Part shown: positions 19,972 through 27,009 of the stretch, piece by piece
Numbering within the stretch: position 1 is the stretch's first letter
Layout: every line of letters begins with the position of its first letter
NCBI GenBank assembly: GCA_964536805.1
Contig: CAZHYQ010000013.1
Coordinates: 1 to 64,000, forward strand
Length of the DNA stretch: 64,000 bases
DNA from: Longilinea sp964536805
GTDB lineage: Bacteria; Chloroflexota; Anaerolineae; Anaerolineales; Anaerolineaceae
Direction of reading: 5' to 3'
Translations under genes and position numbers: made by a program
The notes under the pieces: generated by a model
Databases searched by the model: none
What the model was told of the DNA's origin: nothing
What the model saw: only the letters and a program-made list of their open reading frames with translations

Positions 19972-21006
19972 TCACCCGGCATTCAAAATATCGCGCACCA
20001 GCCCCGGCCCCTCGTAGATCAGACCAGTGTAGAGCTGCACCAGGGCAGCGCCGGCATCCAGCTTCTCCTTCACATCCGCCGCGCTCATCACGCCGCCGCT
20101 GGCCACCACCGGCAGCGACCCGCTGGTGCGGGCCGCCACCTTGCGCAGCATGGCGGTATTCATGGCGTTGATCGGCCGGCCGCTCAGCCCACCGGTTTCA
20201 TTGGCTTTGGGTGAAGAGGCTACCAGGTCGCGCCGCACGGTGGTGTTGTGGATGATGACACCGTCCATGCCGTGCCCGATGACCGCTTCCAGTGCCTCGT
20301 CCAGTTCGGCATCCGTCAGGTCGGGCGCCAGTTTGACCAGCAGCGGCACCCGCCGGCCGCTGGCCTGCTTGAAATCCGCGCGTCTGGCCGCCAGCGGCGC
20401 CAGCAGGTTTTCCAGCGCCTGGCGCGACTGCAGTTTGCGCAGGTCGGGCGTGTTGGGCGAGCTGATGTTGACCGCCAGGTAGTCGCACAGCGGGGCGAAG
20501 ACATCAAACAGGCTCAAATAGTCGCCGACGGCATTCTCCAGCGGGGTGGATTTGTTCTTGCCGATGTTGACGCCCAGCACCAGTCCTTCCGGCCTGCGTC
20601 CCCGCAGCCGCCCGGCCAGGAATTCGGCGCCGCGGTTGGGAAAGCCCATGCGGTTGATCACGGCCTCCTCCTCCACCAGGCGGAAGACGCGCGGCAGCGG
20701 GTTGCCAGGCTGCGGCCTGGGCGTGACCGTGCCGACCTCGATGTGGCCGAAGCCCAGACAGGCTAGACCGCGCCAACCCAGGCCGTCCTTGTCGTAGCCG
20801 GCGGCCATGCCGAGCGGGTTGGGGAAGGTCAGCCCGAAAGCCTGCACGGTTGGGCCGGATTTGCGCGTATGGAACCAGGCGCGCAGCAGCCAGCGCCCCA
20901 CGCCCAGGCCGCCGCCCAGACGCAGCAGCGCGATGGTGGATTGGTGGGCCTGTTCAGGCGTCAGGCGGAAGATGAGCGGACGGATGATGCGGAATGCTTT
21001 GGACAT
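19972..21006 (-). CDS. pyrD: Dihydroorotate dehydrogenase (quinone), class 2
   Basis: The enzyme oxidises dihydroorotate to orotate with FMN and passes electrons to membrane quinone, the fourth step of pyrimidine synthesis. The start is set at the ATG giving MSKAFRIIRPLIF; the longer open frame upstream only translates an intergenic repeat. The N-terminal amphipathic region (RPLIFRLTPEQAHQ) is the membrane-associating helix of class 2 enzymes. NPLGMAAGYDKDG binds FMN, NISSPNTPDLRKLQ carries the catalytic serine of class 2, and VASGGVMSAADVKEKLDAGA with LYTGLIYEGP is the phosphate-binding end. It is the last gene of the pyr operon, separated from the pyrF-pyrE fusion by an inverted repeat. Confidence 0.95.
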   Translation of the reverse strand: MSKAFRIIRPLIFRLTPEQAHQSTIALLRLGGGLGVGRWLLRAWFHTRKSGPTVQAFGLTFPNPLGMAAGYDKDGLGWRGLACLGFGHIEVGTVTPRPQPGNPLPRVFRLVEEEAVINRMGFPNRGAEFLAGRLRGRRPEGLVLGVNIGKNKSTPLENAVGDYLSLFDVFAPLCDYLAVNISSPNTPDLRKLQSRQALENLLAPLAARRADFKQASGRRVPLLVKLAPDLTDAELDEALEAVIGHGMDGVIIHNTTVRRDLVASSPKANETGGLSGRPINAMNTAMLRKVAARTSGSLPVVASGGVMSAADVKEKLDAGAALVQLYTGLIYEGPGLVRDILNAG

Positions 21007-21014
21007 AATGATTC

Positions 21015-21180
21015 TCACCACGGAGGCACGGAGGACACGGAGAGGAGAATAATTGAAAAAGAAGGGATTACCGCCAAGAGCGCAGAGGTCGCAAAGAAAC
21101 TTCATAAAAAGAGAAGAAGAAAAACTCTTCTTCTCCTCTTTTCTCATTTCTTCTCCGTGAACTCCGTGTCTCCGTGGTGA
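21015..21180. repeat. Long inverted repeat between pyrFE and pyrD
   Basis: The outer arms carry TCACCACGGAGGCACGGAGG and its near complement CTCCGTGTCTCCGTGGTGA. An inner perfect 10-bp hairpin, GAGAAGAAGA / TCTTCTTCTC with loop AAAAC, lies between. The element could form a long stem in the operon mRNA. The same motif is a common mobile-looking intergenic repeat in other genomes, from memory. Confidence 0.75.
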
Positions 21181-21187
21181 ATCCCTC

Positions 21188-22621
21188 TTACTGCCCGGCG
21201 AGGAAGGTACGCACGGCGGCGATCTGTTCTTGCGGGATGCGCCCGGACTTTTCCCAGTAATCGAGCAGATCGGTCAGGGTCAGCACGGCGTGCATCCGGA
21301 TGCCGCCAGCCTCCAGCGACTCGCGCGCGCCGGACGATCGGTCGATCAGCACCACCACGTCGCGCACTTCCAACCCGGCCTGGGTCAGCTTGTCAATGGC
21401 CTCGAATTTGCTGCCGCCGGTGGTCGCCAGGTCGTCGATGACCACCACGCGCTCGCCGGCATGGTATTCGCCCTCCACTTCGGCGCGCATGCCGTAGGTC
21501 TTGGCCTCTTTGCGCGGATAGATGACCGGCCAGCCCGATTGCAGGCTGATGGCGGTGGCGATGGGCAGCGCGGCATAGGGCAGCGCGGCCATGCGGTCGA
21601 ATTGCAGTCCGTCCAGCAGCGGTTTATAAGCCGCGGCGGCCTCGGCCAGCAGGTCGGGGTGCGAAACGAGCTGGCGCAGGTCGATGTAGATGGGTGAAAC
21701 CAGCCCGGATTTGAGCGTGAATTGTCCAAAGCGGACACAGGATGCGCGCAGCAGGCCTTCGGCCAGCGAGGCGGTCAGCAGTTGTTTCTGAACCGCGGCA
21801 GGGGTTTCGGGATGCGCCAGGACCTCTTCCTGCATTTTGCGAATCTGCTCGGCCAGTTCCAGCGCCTTGGCGCGCGGGTCGGCGGCCCGGCTGATGGCGC
21901 GCGCCACCGGCACGAGCATGCCCAGACCGTCGTTGCGCAGGCCGGCCTGCAGCGCGGCGCGCAAGTCGCCGCCCTGGGCGCCCACGCCGGGCGCCAGGAT
22001 CCACAGGTCGGGGGCCAGGCTGCGCACCCGGCGCAGGGCGTCGGGGTGAGTGGCGCCTGCCACCAGGCCGATGTTGTTGTTGCCGTCGTTCCATTCCTGA
22101 GCCAGCAGCGCCACTTTTTCGTACAACCGCAGCGGGCGGCCTTCACTCGCCAGCTTCAGGTCCTGCAGGTCGATGGTGCCCGAATTGGACGTTTTGCACA
22201 GCAGGAAAACGCCTTTGCCTTCCCGCAGGAAGGGCTGCAGCGAGTCAAAACCCAGGTACGGATTAAGCGTAACGGCGTCCGCGTCCAGCTCCGTATAGGC
22301 CGATTCAGCGTAGGCTTCGGCGGTGGACGGGATGTCGCCGCGCTTGCCGTCATAGATGACCGGCACGCCGTGCGGTATCGCGTCGATCACCTCGTGCAGC
22401 GCCTGCCAACCTGGCGCGCCCATGGCCTCGAAGAAGGCTGAATTGGGTTTATAGGCAAGCGCAACGTCGCGGGTGACGTCGATCAGGCGCAGGCAAAAAT
22501 CGCGCGCGGCCTGTGCGCTTTTCTCCGGCAGGTCCCCGGCGTGCGGATCCAACCCGATGCACAGCAACGAGCCGGTGCGGCGGGCGCGTTCGTCCAGTTG
22601 GGTGAAGAAGGAAGAGTTCAT
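21188..22621 (-). CDS. pyrFE: Bifunctional OMP decarboxylase / orotate phosphoribosyltransferase
   Basis: About 477 residues combine the last two steps of UMP synthesis. The N-terminal half is a subfamily-2 OMP decarboxylase: LLCIGLDPHAGDLP, YKPNSAFFEAMGAPGW, VIYDGKRGDIPSTAEAYA (catalytic Lys/Asp) and ILAPGVGAQGGD. The C-terminal half, from about residue 285, is orotate phosphoribosyltransferase: LKSGLVSPIYIDLRQL and the PRPP-binding loop RVVVIDDLATTGGSK. The order decarboxylase-transferase is opposite to animal UMP synthase. The start is placed at MNSSFF because the upstream frame is only repeat DNA. No Shine-Dalgarno sequence is present, but TATAAT sits seven bases upstream, so a leaderless internal transcript is likely in addition to read-through from pyrB. 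Confidence 0.95.
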   Translation of the reverse strand: MNSSFFTQLDERARRTGSLLCIGLDPHAGDLPEKSAQAARDFCLRLIDVTRDVALAYKPNSAFFEAMGAPGWQALHEVIDAIPHGVPVIYDGKRGDIPSTAEAYAESAYTELDADAVTLNPYLGFDSLQPFLREGKGVFLLCKTSNSGTIDLQDLKLASEGRPLRLYEKVALLAQEWNDGNNNIGLVAGATHPDALRRVRSLAPDLWILAPGVGAQGGDLRAALQAGLRNDGLGMLVPVARAISRAADPRAKALELAEQIRKMQEEVLAHPETPAAVQKQLLTASLAEGLLRASCVRFGQFTLKSGLVSPIYIDLRQLVSHPDLLAEAAAAYKPLLDGLQFDRMAALPYAALPIATAISLQSGWPVIYPRKEAKTYGMRAEVEGEYHAGERVVVIDDLATTGGSKFEAIDKLTQAGLEVRDVVVLIDRSSGARESLEAGGIRMHAVLTLTDLLDYWEKSGRIPQEQIAAVRTFLAGQ

Positions 22622-22628
22622 GGGGGGA

Positions 22629-22657
22629 ATTATAACGGGTAAATCGCGAGTCGTGAA
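22629..22657 (-). promoter_or_regulatory. Possible leaderless promoter of pyrFE
   Basis: On the minus strand TTCACG (4 of 6 to the -35 consensus), a 17-bp spacer and a perfect TATAAT are followed after seven bases by the ATG. Transcription would start at or next to the start codon. The -35 element lies in a GTGAACC-type heptamer repeat. Confidence 0.55.
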
Positions 22658-22730
22658 CCGACAAACGTGAACCGTGAACCGAAGATCCTTAAATGTACAG
22701 CTCACGATTCACGACTCACGCTTCACGTTC
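22645..22730. repeat. Degenerate heptamer repeats GTGAACC / GTGAGTC
   Basis: Runs such as GTGAACCGTGAACCG and their complement (CACGATTCACGACTCACG) fill the pyrB-pyrFE gap. The same motif recurs at 23798-23822, 25388-25412 and 33626-33652. Confidence 0.75.
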
Positions 22731-23717
22731 TTACGCCTTCCCCAACACCATCGCCAGCAGGGCCATGCGCACGTGCAGGCCGTATTCCATCTGGCGGAAG
22801 TAGGCGGCGCGCGGATCGTCGTCAAAGTCCATGCTGATCTCGCCGACGCGCGGCAGCGGGTGCATGACAATCATTTCAGTCTTCGCCAGCTGCATGATCT
22901 CGGGGGTCACCACGAACTGGCCGCGCACCTGCTCGTAAACAGCCGGGTCCTCGAAGCGCTCCTTCTGAACGCGGGTAACGTAAAGCACGTCGGTCTCCGG
23001 CAGCGCGTCTTCAAGCCGGTCAAAGGTGGCCTGCGGGATGTTTTTGGCGCTCACTTCGTCCATCACCTCCTGCGGCATGCGCAGGATGGCTGGCGAGACG
23101 TAGTTTAGCTTGACGTTGAAGAGCGAGAGCAGGCGGGCCAGCGAATGTACCGTGCGGCCGTACTTGAGATCGCCCAACATGGTCACGGTCAAACCGTCGG
23201 CGCTGCCCAGCTCGGCAAAGATGGTGAACATGTCCAGCAGGGCCTGGGTGGGGTGTTCGCCGATGCCGTCGCCGGCGTTGATGACCGGTTTTTTGGCATA
23301 TTGGGCCGCCAGCGCCGCCGAACCGACTTCCGGGTGGCGCAGCACGATCACGTCGACGTAGCATTCCAGCGTGCGCACGGTGTCGGCCAGGCTCTCGCCC
23401 TTGGAAACGGAGGAGTATTTGACTTCGTTGATCGGGATGACCGAGCCGCCCAGGCGTTCCATGGCAGAGGTGAAGCTGGAGGAGGTACGCGTGGAGGGTT
23501 CGTAGAACAGGTTGGCCAGGATTTTTCCTTTGAGCAGGTCGAAGGTGCCCACGCGCTTGACCATGCCGCGCATTTCGTTCGCCACGCCAAAAATGTAATT
23601 CAGGTCATCCACGTCGAACTGTTTGACCGTGATGATGTCCTGACCGTACCAATCGGACTGCTTGTTTTCGCCAAAGGGCAAATACGGGCTCTTGCGTCGT
23701 GCGGGTGGGATGTGCAT
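22731..23717 (-). CDS. pyrB: Aspartate carbamoyltransferase catalytic chain
   Basis: 328 residues; condenses carbamoyl phosphate with aspartate, the first committed pyrimidine step. The carbamoyl-phosphate site FYEPSTRTSSSFTSAMERLG is near residue 72, VLRHPEVGSAALAA follows, and the aspartate-binding MHPLPRVGEIS lies near the C-terminus. GDGIGEHPTQALLDMFTI is fully conserved. A strong AAGGAG precedes the ATG. Its neighbours pyrC and pyrFE suggest one transcription unit. No pyrI regulatory chain gene is next to it, so allosteric control of the E. coli kind is not expected; control probably lies in the attenuator ahead of pyrC. Confidence 0.96.
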   Translation of the reverse strand: MHIPPARRKSPYLPFGENKQSDWYGQDIITVKQFDVDDLNYIFGVANEMRGMVKRVGTFDLLKGKILANLFYEPSTRTSSSFTSAMERLGGSVIPINEVKYSSVSKGESLADTVRTLECYVDVIVLRHPEVGSAALAAQYAKKPVINAGDGIGEHPTQALLDMFTIFAELGSADGLTVTMLGDLKYGRTVHSLARLLSLFNVKLNYVSPAILRMPQEVMDEVSAKNIPQATFDRLEDALPETDVLYVTRVQKERFEDPAVYEQVRGQFVVTPEIMQLAKTEMIVMHPLPRVGEISMDFDDDPRAAYFRQMEYGLHVRMALLAMVLGKA

Positions 23718-23860
23718 GGTATCGAATCTCCTTGAAAAGTTTGTCAGTAAAAAGTTGATGAGTTATGAGTATTGAGTTGATGGGGTCTGAGTTCGTTCGT
23801 GAGTCGTGAACCGTGAACCGTTGGAAGAATGCATGGTCTTCTTCAATCAGCATTCAGCAA

Positions 23861-25197
23861 TCAGCATTCAGCAATTCTTACATTCTTGCCAAATCCTGGG
23901 GTTGCCAAGACAATCCCTTCTTTATAAACTTCCTGCCCGCGCAGCACCACCCGTTCCACCCTTCCGCGCACCGGCGTGCCTTCGTAGGGCGTCCAGCCGC
24001 AGCGGGTGAAGGCATGGGCAGCGCTGAGGGTCCATTCGGCCTCCGGGTCGATCTCGATCCAGGTGTCGGGCTGTTCGGGCAGGCCGAAGATGCGCCGCGG
24101 GTTGGTGCTGCAGCGCAGGACGATATCGTCGAGTGTCAGGCGGCCGGCATGCACGGCGGTCAACAGCAGCGGCAGGCTTGTCTCCAGCCCCGGGAAGCCC
24201 GGCGGCGGGTTGGGCCCATCCTTTTCGGCCAGGGTGTGCGGGGCGTGATCGCTGGCAAAACAGTCGATCACCTCCAGGTTGTCCCACAGCGCCTGCACGT
24301 CGGCGGGCGAATTGAGTCGCGGCCGGACTTCCATTCGACCNNNNNNNNNNNNNNNNNNNNNNNNNNNNNNNNNNNNNNNNNNNNNNNNNNNNNNNNNNNN
24401 NNNNNNNNNNNNNNNNNNNNNNNNNNNNNNNNNNNNNNNNACAGCGCCTGCACGTCGGCGGGCGAATTGAGTCGCGGCCGGACTTCCATTCGACCCCCTC
24501 CACCCCCTCCTGAGTCCTCCCCCAAATTCATAGAATTTGGGGGAGGGTTGGGTGGAGGTTGATTTAAACCCTCGCCCTGCCCTCTGCCCCCTCGCACCTC
24601 TCCCCCTTTTTCTCCGAAAAAGGCGGAGGACGCAGGTGGGGGTGGAATGAGGTGATGCGGCGCGACCTCGCAGGTGACTTTCAAGCCGCGTTCCTTGGCT
24701 TTGCGGATCAGCAGGATTTCTTCGCGCAGCGAGACATGCGCGATGTGCACGCTGCGGTCGAACAGCTGCGCCATCAGCAGCACCGCCGCCATGCTGCGGC
24801 TCTCGGCGTGTGCCACGATGGGCAGTTCGGCCGGCCAGCGCTCGAAATGCGGCAGCCACAGCGTCATGTCGTCCAGGCGCAGTGGACCGTAGGTCTGGTC
24901 GAGGTACATCTTCAACCCGGCGGAGCGCCTGGCCAGACTGGCCGCCTCAGCCGCGTTATCGGGACCCGCGCCCAGGAATTGGGCGTAATCGCAGCGCGCC
25001 TTGCCCGCGGCCGCCGCCAGCGCCAGCTCCAGCGAAGCGGAATCGGCCACCGGCGGTTTGGTGTTGGGCATGGCCAGCACCAGCGTGAAGCCGCCTGCCA
25101 GCGCGGCGGCCGTGCCGCTATCCCAATCCTCTTTGTGCTCACCGCCGGGTTCGCGCAGGTGTACGTGCGGGTCGATCAGGCCGGGCAGTTTGATCAC
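23861..25197 (-). CDS. pyrC: Dihydroorotase, interrupted by an assembly gap and carrying an in-frame insertion
   Basis: A zinc amidohydrolase that cyclises carbamoyl aspartate to dihydroorotate. The GTG start follows a perfect AGGAGGTGA. The N-terminal part has the metal site LIDPHVHLREPGG, then GFTLVLAMPNTKPP and EVAPHHL; the C-terminal part has CFASDHAPHTLAEK. The reading frame as assembled is broken by 100 N. The 55 bases on each side of the N run are identical, and removing the N run plus one copy restores a single frame of 393 residues. Between EVAPHHL and RMEVRPRLNSPADV lies a Gly/Pro-rich stretch of about 50 residues encoded by repeat DNA, where relatives have roughly ten residues. The gene heads the pyr operon and is preceded by a leader peptide and attenuator. 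Confidence 0.85.
24341..24440. other. Assembly gap (100 N) with identical flanks
   Basis: The run of N is flanked by the same 55 bases on both sides (24286-24340 and 24441-24495), so it is most likely a scaffolding artefact with overlapping contig ends, not missing sequence. Confidence 0.9.
24496..24650. repeat. Repeat DNA inserted in frame in pyrC
   Basis: C-rich sequence holds the hairpin TCCCCCAAATTC / GAATTTGGGGGA with an ATA loop and a second pairing around CTCCGAAAAAGGCGGAG. It resembles intergenic repeats elsewhere in the window (37690, 37915, 45316), yet here it is translated as part of dihydroorotase. Confidence 0.7.
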
Positions 25198-25201
25198 AAG
25201 C

Positions 25202-25336
25202 TCACCTCCTATGGGTAAAAAAAACACCCCGGGAGTAAATCTCGGGGTGGCGAATGGCGGAGAAAAGAAACGCCCCAGGAACCCGGGGCGAAGGTGACAG
25301 TGCAGGTGGAAAGATCAGGCGCTCGCGTTTTTGCAT
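25202..25336 (-). CDS. Putative pyr operon leader peptide (44 codons)
   Basis: A small reading frame starts with an ATG nine bases after the -10 box, so it would be translated from a nearly leaderless mRNA. It reads MQKRERLIFPPALSPSP at the start and ends in THRR with its stop inside the Shine-Dalgarno region, four bases before the pyrC start. The frame runs through a G+C hairpin, a U-rich segment (TTTCTTTTCT) and the whole attenuator. This is the layout of the E. coli pyrBI leader, also 44 codons, in which slow polymerase at low UTP lets the ribosome catch up and disrupt the terminator. There is no sequence similarity to claim. The function is inferred from architecture. Confidence 0.65.
   Translation of the reverse strand: MQKRERLIFPPALSPSPRVPGAFLFSAIRHPEIYSRGVFFTHRR
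25217..25249 (-). terminator. Attenuator of the pyr operon
   Basis: On the minus strand CACCCC-GAG pairs with CTC-GGGGTG (two-base bulge) and is followed by eight T. It sits directly upstream of the pyrC ribosome-binding site and inside the leader reading frame, so a translating ribosome would block it. A second hairpin, CGCCCC / GGGGCG, lies at 25271-25290 and is followed by a U-rich stretch that could pause polymerase. Confidence 0.85.
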
Positions 25337-25345
25337 ATCGGATGG

Positions 25346-25373
25346 ATTATAGACAGAAATGGCGGGATGTCAA
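25346..25373 (-). promoter_or_regulatory. Promoter of the pyr operon
   Basis: Perfect TTGACA and TATAAT hexamers with a 16-bp spacer. Predicted start of transcription lies two or three bases before the leader-peptide ATG. Confidence 0.85.
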
Positions 25374-25387
25374 GGGATGGAAATGGA

Positions 25388-25510
25388 TTCGTGAACCGTG
25401 AGTCGTGAAGCGTCAGACCCAAGAAGAACAGAAGACGTAATTCATGAATTCGTCCTCTTGAACCATAAATAATCTACCCATAAGTCAATCTCTTTACGGT
25501 TCACGCTTCT
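25388..25510. repeat. Heptamer-type repeats upstream of the pyr promoter
   Basis: GTGAACCGTGAGTCGTGAAGC lies at the left and the complementary ACGGTTCACGC at the right. They lie between the pyr promoter and the ABC gene fragment; nothing else is seen here. Confidence 0.6.
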
Positions 25511-25529
25511 GGCGCTTAATAATTCGTCG

Positions 25530-25775
25530 TCATGTCGATGTAGCCACGCGCGCCCAGCCGGCTGACGGCGCCAGCAGAGTGGTGAGAATCTTGATCAGGG
25601 TGGTTTTGCCGGCGCCGTTCGGCCCCAGCAGGCCAAACAGTTCGCCGCGCCGCACCTGCAAATTGACATCGCTCAAGGCCACCAGCTCTTTGGGCTGGTC
25701 CTTCTTCTTCTTATTTTCACGCAATTTGTAGCGACGACCGAGTCCTTCGGTCTCGATGGAGTAGTCCGAAGCCAT
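25530..25775 (-). pseudogene. ABC transporter ATPase, N-terminal fragment
   Basis: 81 residues with a good ribosome-binding site (GGGGGAGG) and a normal ABC beginning: the Walker A motif LLGPNGAGKTTLIKILTTLL. The frame ends shortly after Walker A; the Q-loop, signature motif and Walker B are all missing, so no functional ATPase can be made. In the next frame the final bases read GARGYIDMTTNY and then a stop, which may be the true C-terminus left by an internal deletion; that is a guess. Full-length relatives are about 300-340 residues. A CTCCCC / GGGGAG palindrome overlaps the ribosome-binding site. Confidence 0.75.
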
Positions 25776-25859
25776 GTAGTGCCTCCCCCGGGGAGTGTGA
25801 TAAACTGATGGAGAAAACGCGGGATGGAAATCACCGCGAAAAAAACAGATTAGTTCAGA

Positions 25860-25935
25860 GTTCTGCGTTCAGCGTTCAGAGGAAAATCCTTTCCCCGTCA
25901 CTCAGAACTCATCAACTCATTGACCCATTACAACG
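25860..25935. repeat. Degenerate repeats CAGAACTCATCAACTCATTG
   Basis: A run of near-7/8-bp units based on AACTCAT and TCAGAGTT. It is related to arrays at 55880-56010 and 56575-56705. Confidence 0.55.
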
Positions 25936-25974
25936 AATCGCACCTAACCATACAACACCTTCCTTGCTAAGCCC

Positions 25975-26724
25975 ATGAACCCCGATACCGCCGCCCTGCT
26001 GCTAGCCCTTAATTTAACATTCTACCAGAATTTCGGCCCGGCGTTCGCAAAGACCAGGCTGCGAATTCAGCCCGGCGTGCGCCGCGCGTTGAAGGATTGG
26101 GTGCCGCAAAGCGGCCGCTGGCTGGACCTGGGCTGCGGCTCAGGCGCGCTGGGCGTGGAATGGGCGCACAGCGGACGGCAGGGCCTGTACCTGGGCATCG
26201 ACTCGAGCGCGGCGCTGCTGGATGCGGCGCGCCGGGAGACGCAGGGCCTGTCAACAGCTGGGTTGGAGATTCGCTACGAACCTGGCGACCTGGCCGGCGA
26301 CTGGGCGGTGAACTGCGAGGCCTGTTTCGATGGGGGGCTGTGCTTCGCCGCGCTGCACCACCTTCCCGGCGAGGAACTGCGCGCCTGCGTCATCCAGCAG
26401 GTGCGCGTGCTGCTGCCCGAGGGCGGCCTGTTCATCCATTCCAACTGGCAGTTCCAGCACTCGCCCAAATTGCTGGCGCGCGTGCAGCCCTGGGAGCGTA
26501 TCGGCCTGAGCGCCGCCGACGTGCAGGAGGGCGATACGCTGCTGGACTGGCGCTATGCCCTGCCCGGGCAGCCGGAGCAGGTGGGGCTGCGCTACGTGCA
26601 CCGCTTCACGCCAGAGGAACTGGCGCACCTGGCAGCGCTGACCGGCTTCGAGGTCGTCGAGACGTACGAGTCGGACGGCCAGGGGGGCCGCCTGGGGCAC
26701 TACGAGGTGTGGCGGGCTGTGTAA
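25975..26724 (+). CDS. Class I SAM-dependent methyltransferase
   Basis: 249 residues. Motif I is LDLGCGSGALGVEW near residue 45, followed by LGIDSSAALLDAARRE (acidic residue that binds the ribose of SAM) and GGLCFAALHHLP (motif IV region). The C-terminal part ends RLGHYEVWRAV. These features define a Rossmann-fold methyltransferase, but the substrate (small molecule, tRNA or other) cannot be told. No strong ribosome-binding site is visible before the ATG. The last codons recur about 280 bp downstream beyond two REP-like elements, as if a second paralogue once followed. Confidence 0.85.
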   Translation: MNPDTAALLLALNLTFYQNFGPAFAKTRLRIQPGVRRALKDWVPQSGRWLDLGCGSGALGVEWAHSGRQGLYLGIDSSAALLDAARRETQGLSTAGLEIRYEPGDLAGDWAVNCEACFDGGLCFAALHHLPGEELRACVIQQVRVLLPEGGLFIHSNWQFQHSPKLLARVQPWERIGLSAADVQEGDTLLDWRYALPGQPEQVGLRYVHRFTPEELAHLAALTGFEVVETYESDGQGGRLGHYEVWRAV

Positions 26725-26766
26725 GAATTAGAAATTGTAGATTGTTGATTTTGAAAAATTGTTATT

Positions 26767-26836
26767 GTAGGTCGGTTCGGAGGGGGTGTGAAACCATAGT
26801 GCGATTGGGTTATTGCTCCCCCGTAGAACCGACGTC
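26767..26836 (+). repeat. REP-like hairpin (GTAG family)
   Basis: GTAGGTCGGTTCGGAGGGGG at the left foot pairs with CCCCCGTAGAACCGACGTC at the right. Confidence 0.88.
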
Positions 26837-26860
26837 GCTCAACCCGATTCATCTCACCCT

Positions 26861-26944
26861 CAGGTCGGCCTGCACTATAAGGGGTTCGGAGGGGGTTTGA
26901 ACCCCTGCCGTAATTGGTCCTTTGCTCCTCCGAGAACCGACGTC
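26861..26944 (+). repeat. REP-like hairpin (GTAG family), long variant
   Basis: CAGGTCGGCCTGC (foot changed from GTAG), then GGTTCGGAGGGGG, closing with CCGAGAACCGACGTC. It has the same direction as the preceding copy. Confidence 0.8.
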
Positions 26945-26977
26945 AAGCACCTCCATACATATCCACGCGGGTCAACT

Positions 26978-27007
26978 GGGCACTATGAAGTATGGCGGGC
27001 CGTATAA
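26978..27007 (+). pseudogene. Remnant 3' end of a second methyltransferase
   Basis: Thirty bases encode GHYEVWRAV and a stop, identical in protein to the end of the methyltransferase upstream. All five differences in the DNA fall at third codon positions (for example TAC/TAT, GAG/GAA, GTG/GTA). This implies the copy diverged while still coding, so it is probably the tail of a lost tandem paralogue, deleted up to the REP-like elements. Confidence 0.65.
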
Positions 27008-27009
27008 CC

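Noticed and set aside
21007..21147. N-terminal extension of PyrD
   Set aside because: The upstream codons translate the CACGGAGG inverted repeat; the family N-terminus starts at the ATG at 21006.
23813..24562. Frames spanning the N run on the plus strand
   Set aside because: They are produced by unknown bases and lie opposite dihydroorotase.
25217..25290. PyrR-binding RNA as explanation of the pyr leader
   Set aside because: No convincing PyrR-binding loop consensus is seen and the leader has a complete reading frame through the terminator; pyrBI-type control fits better, though a PyrR gene outside the window cannot be excluded.
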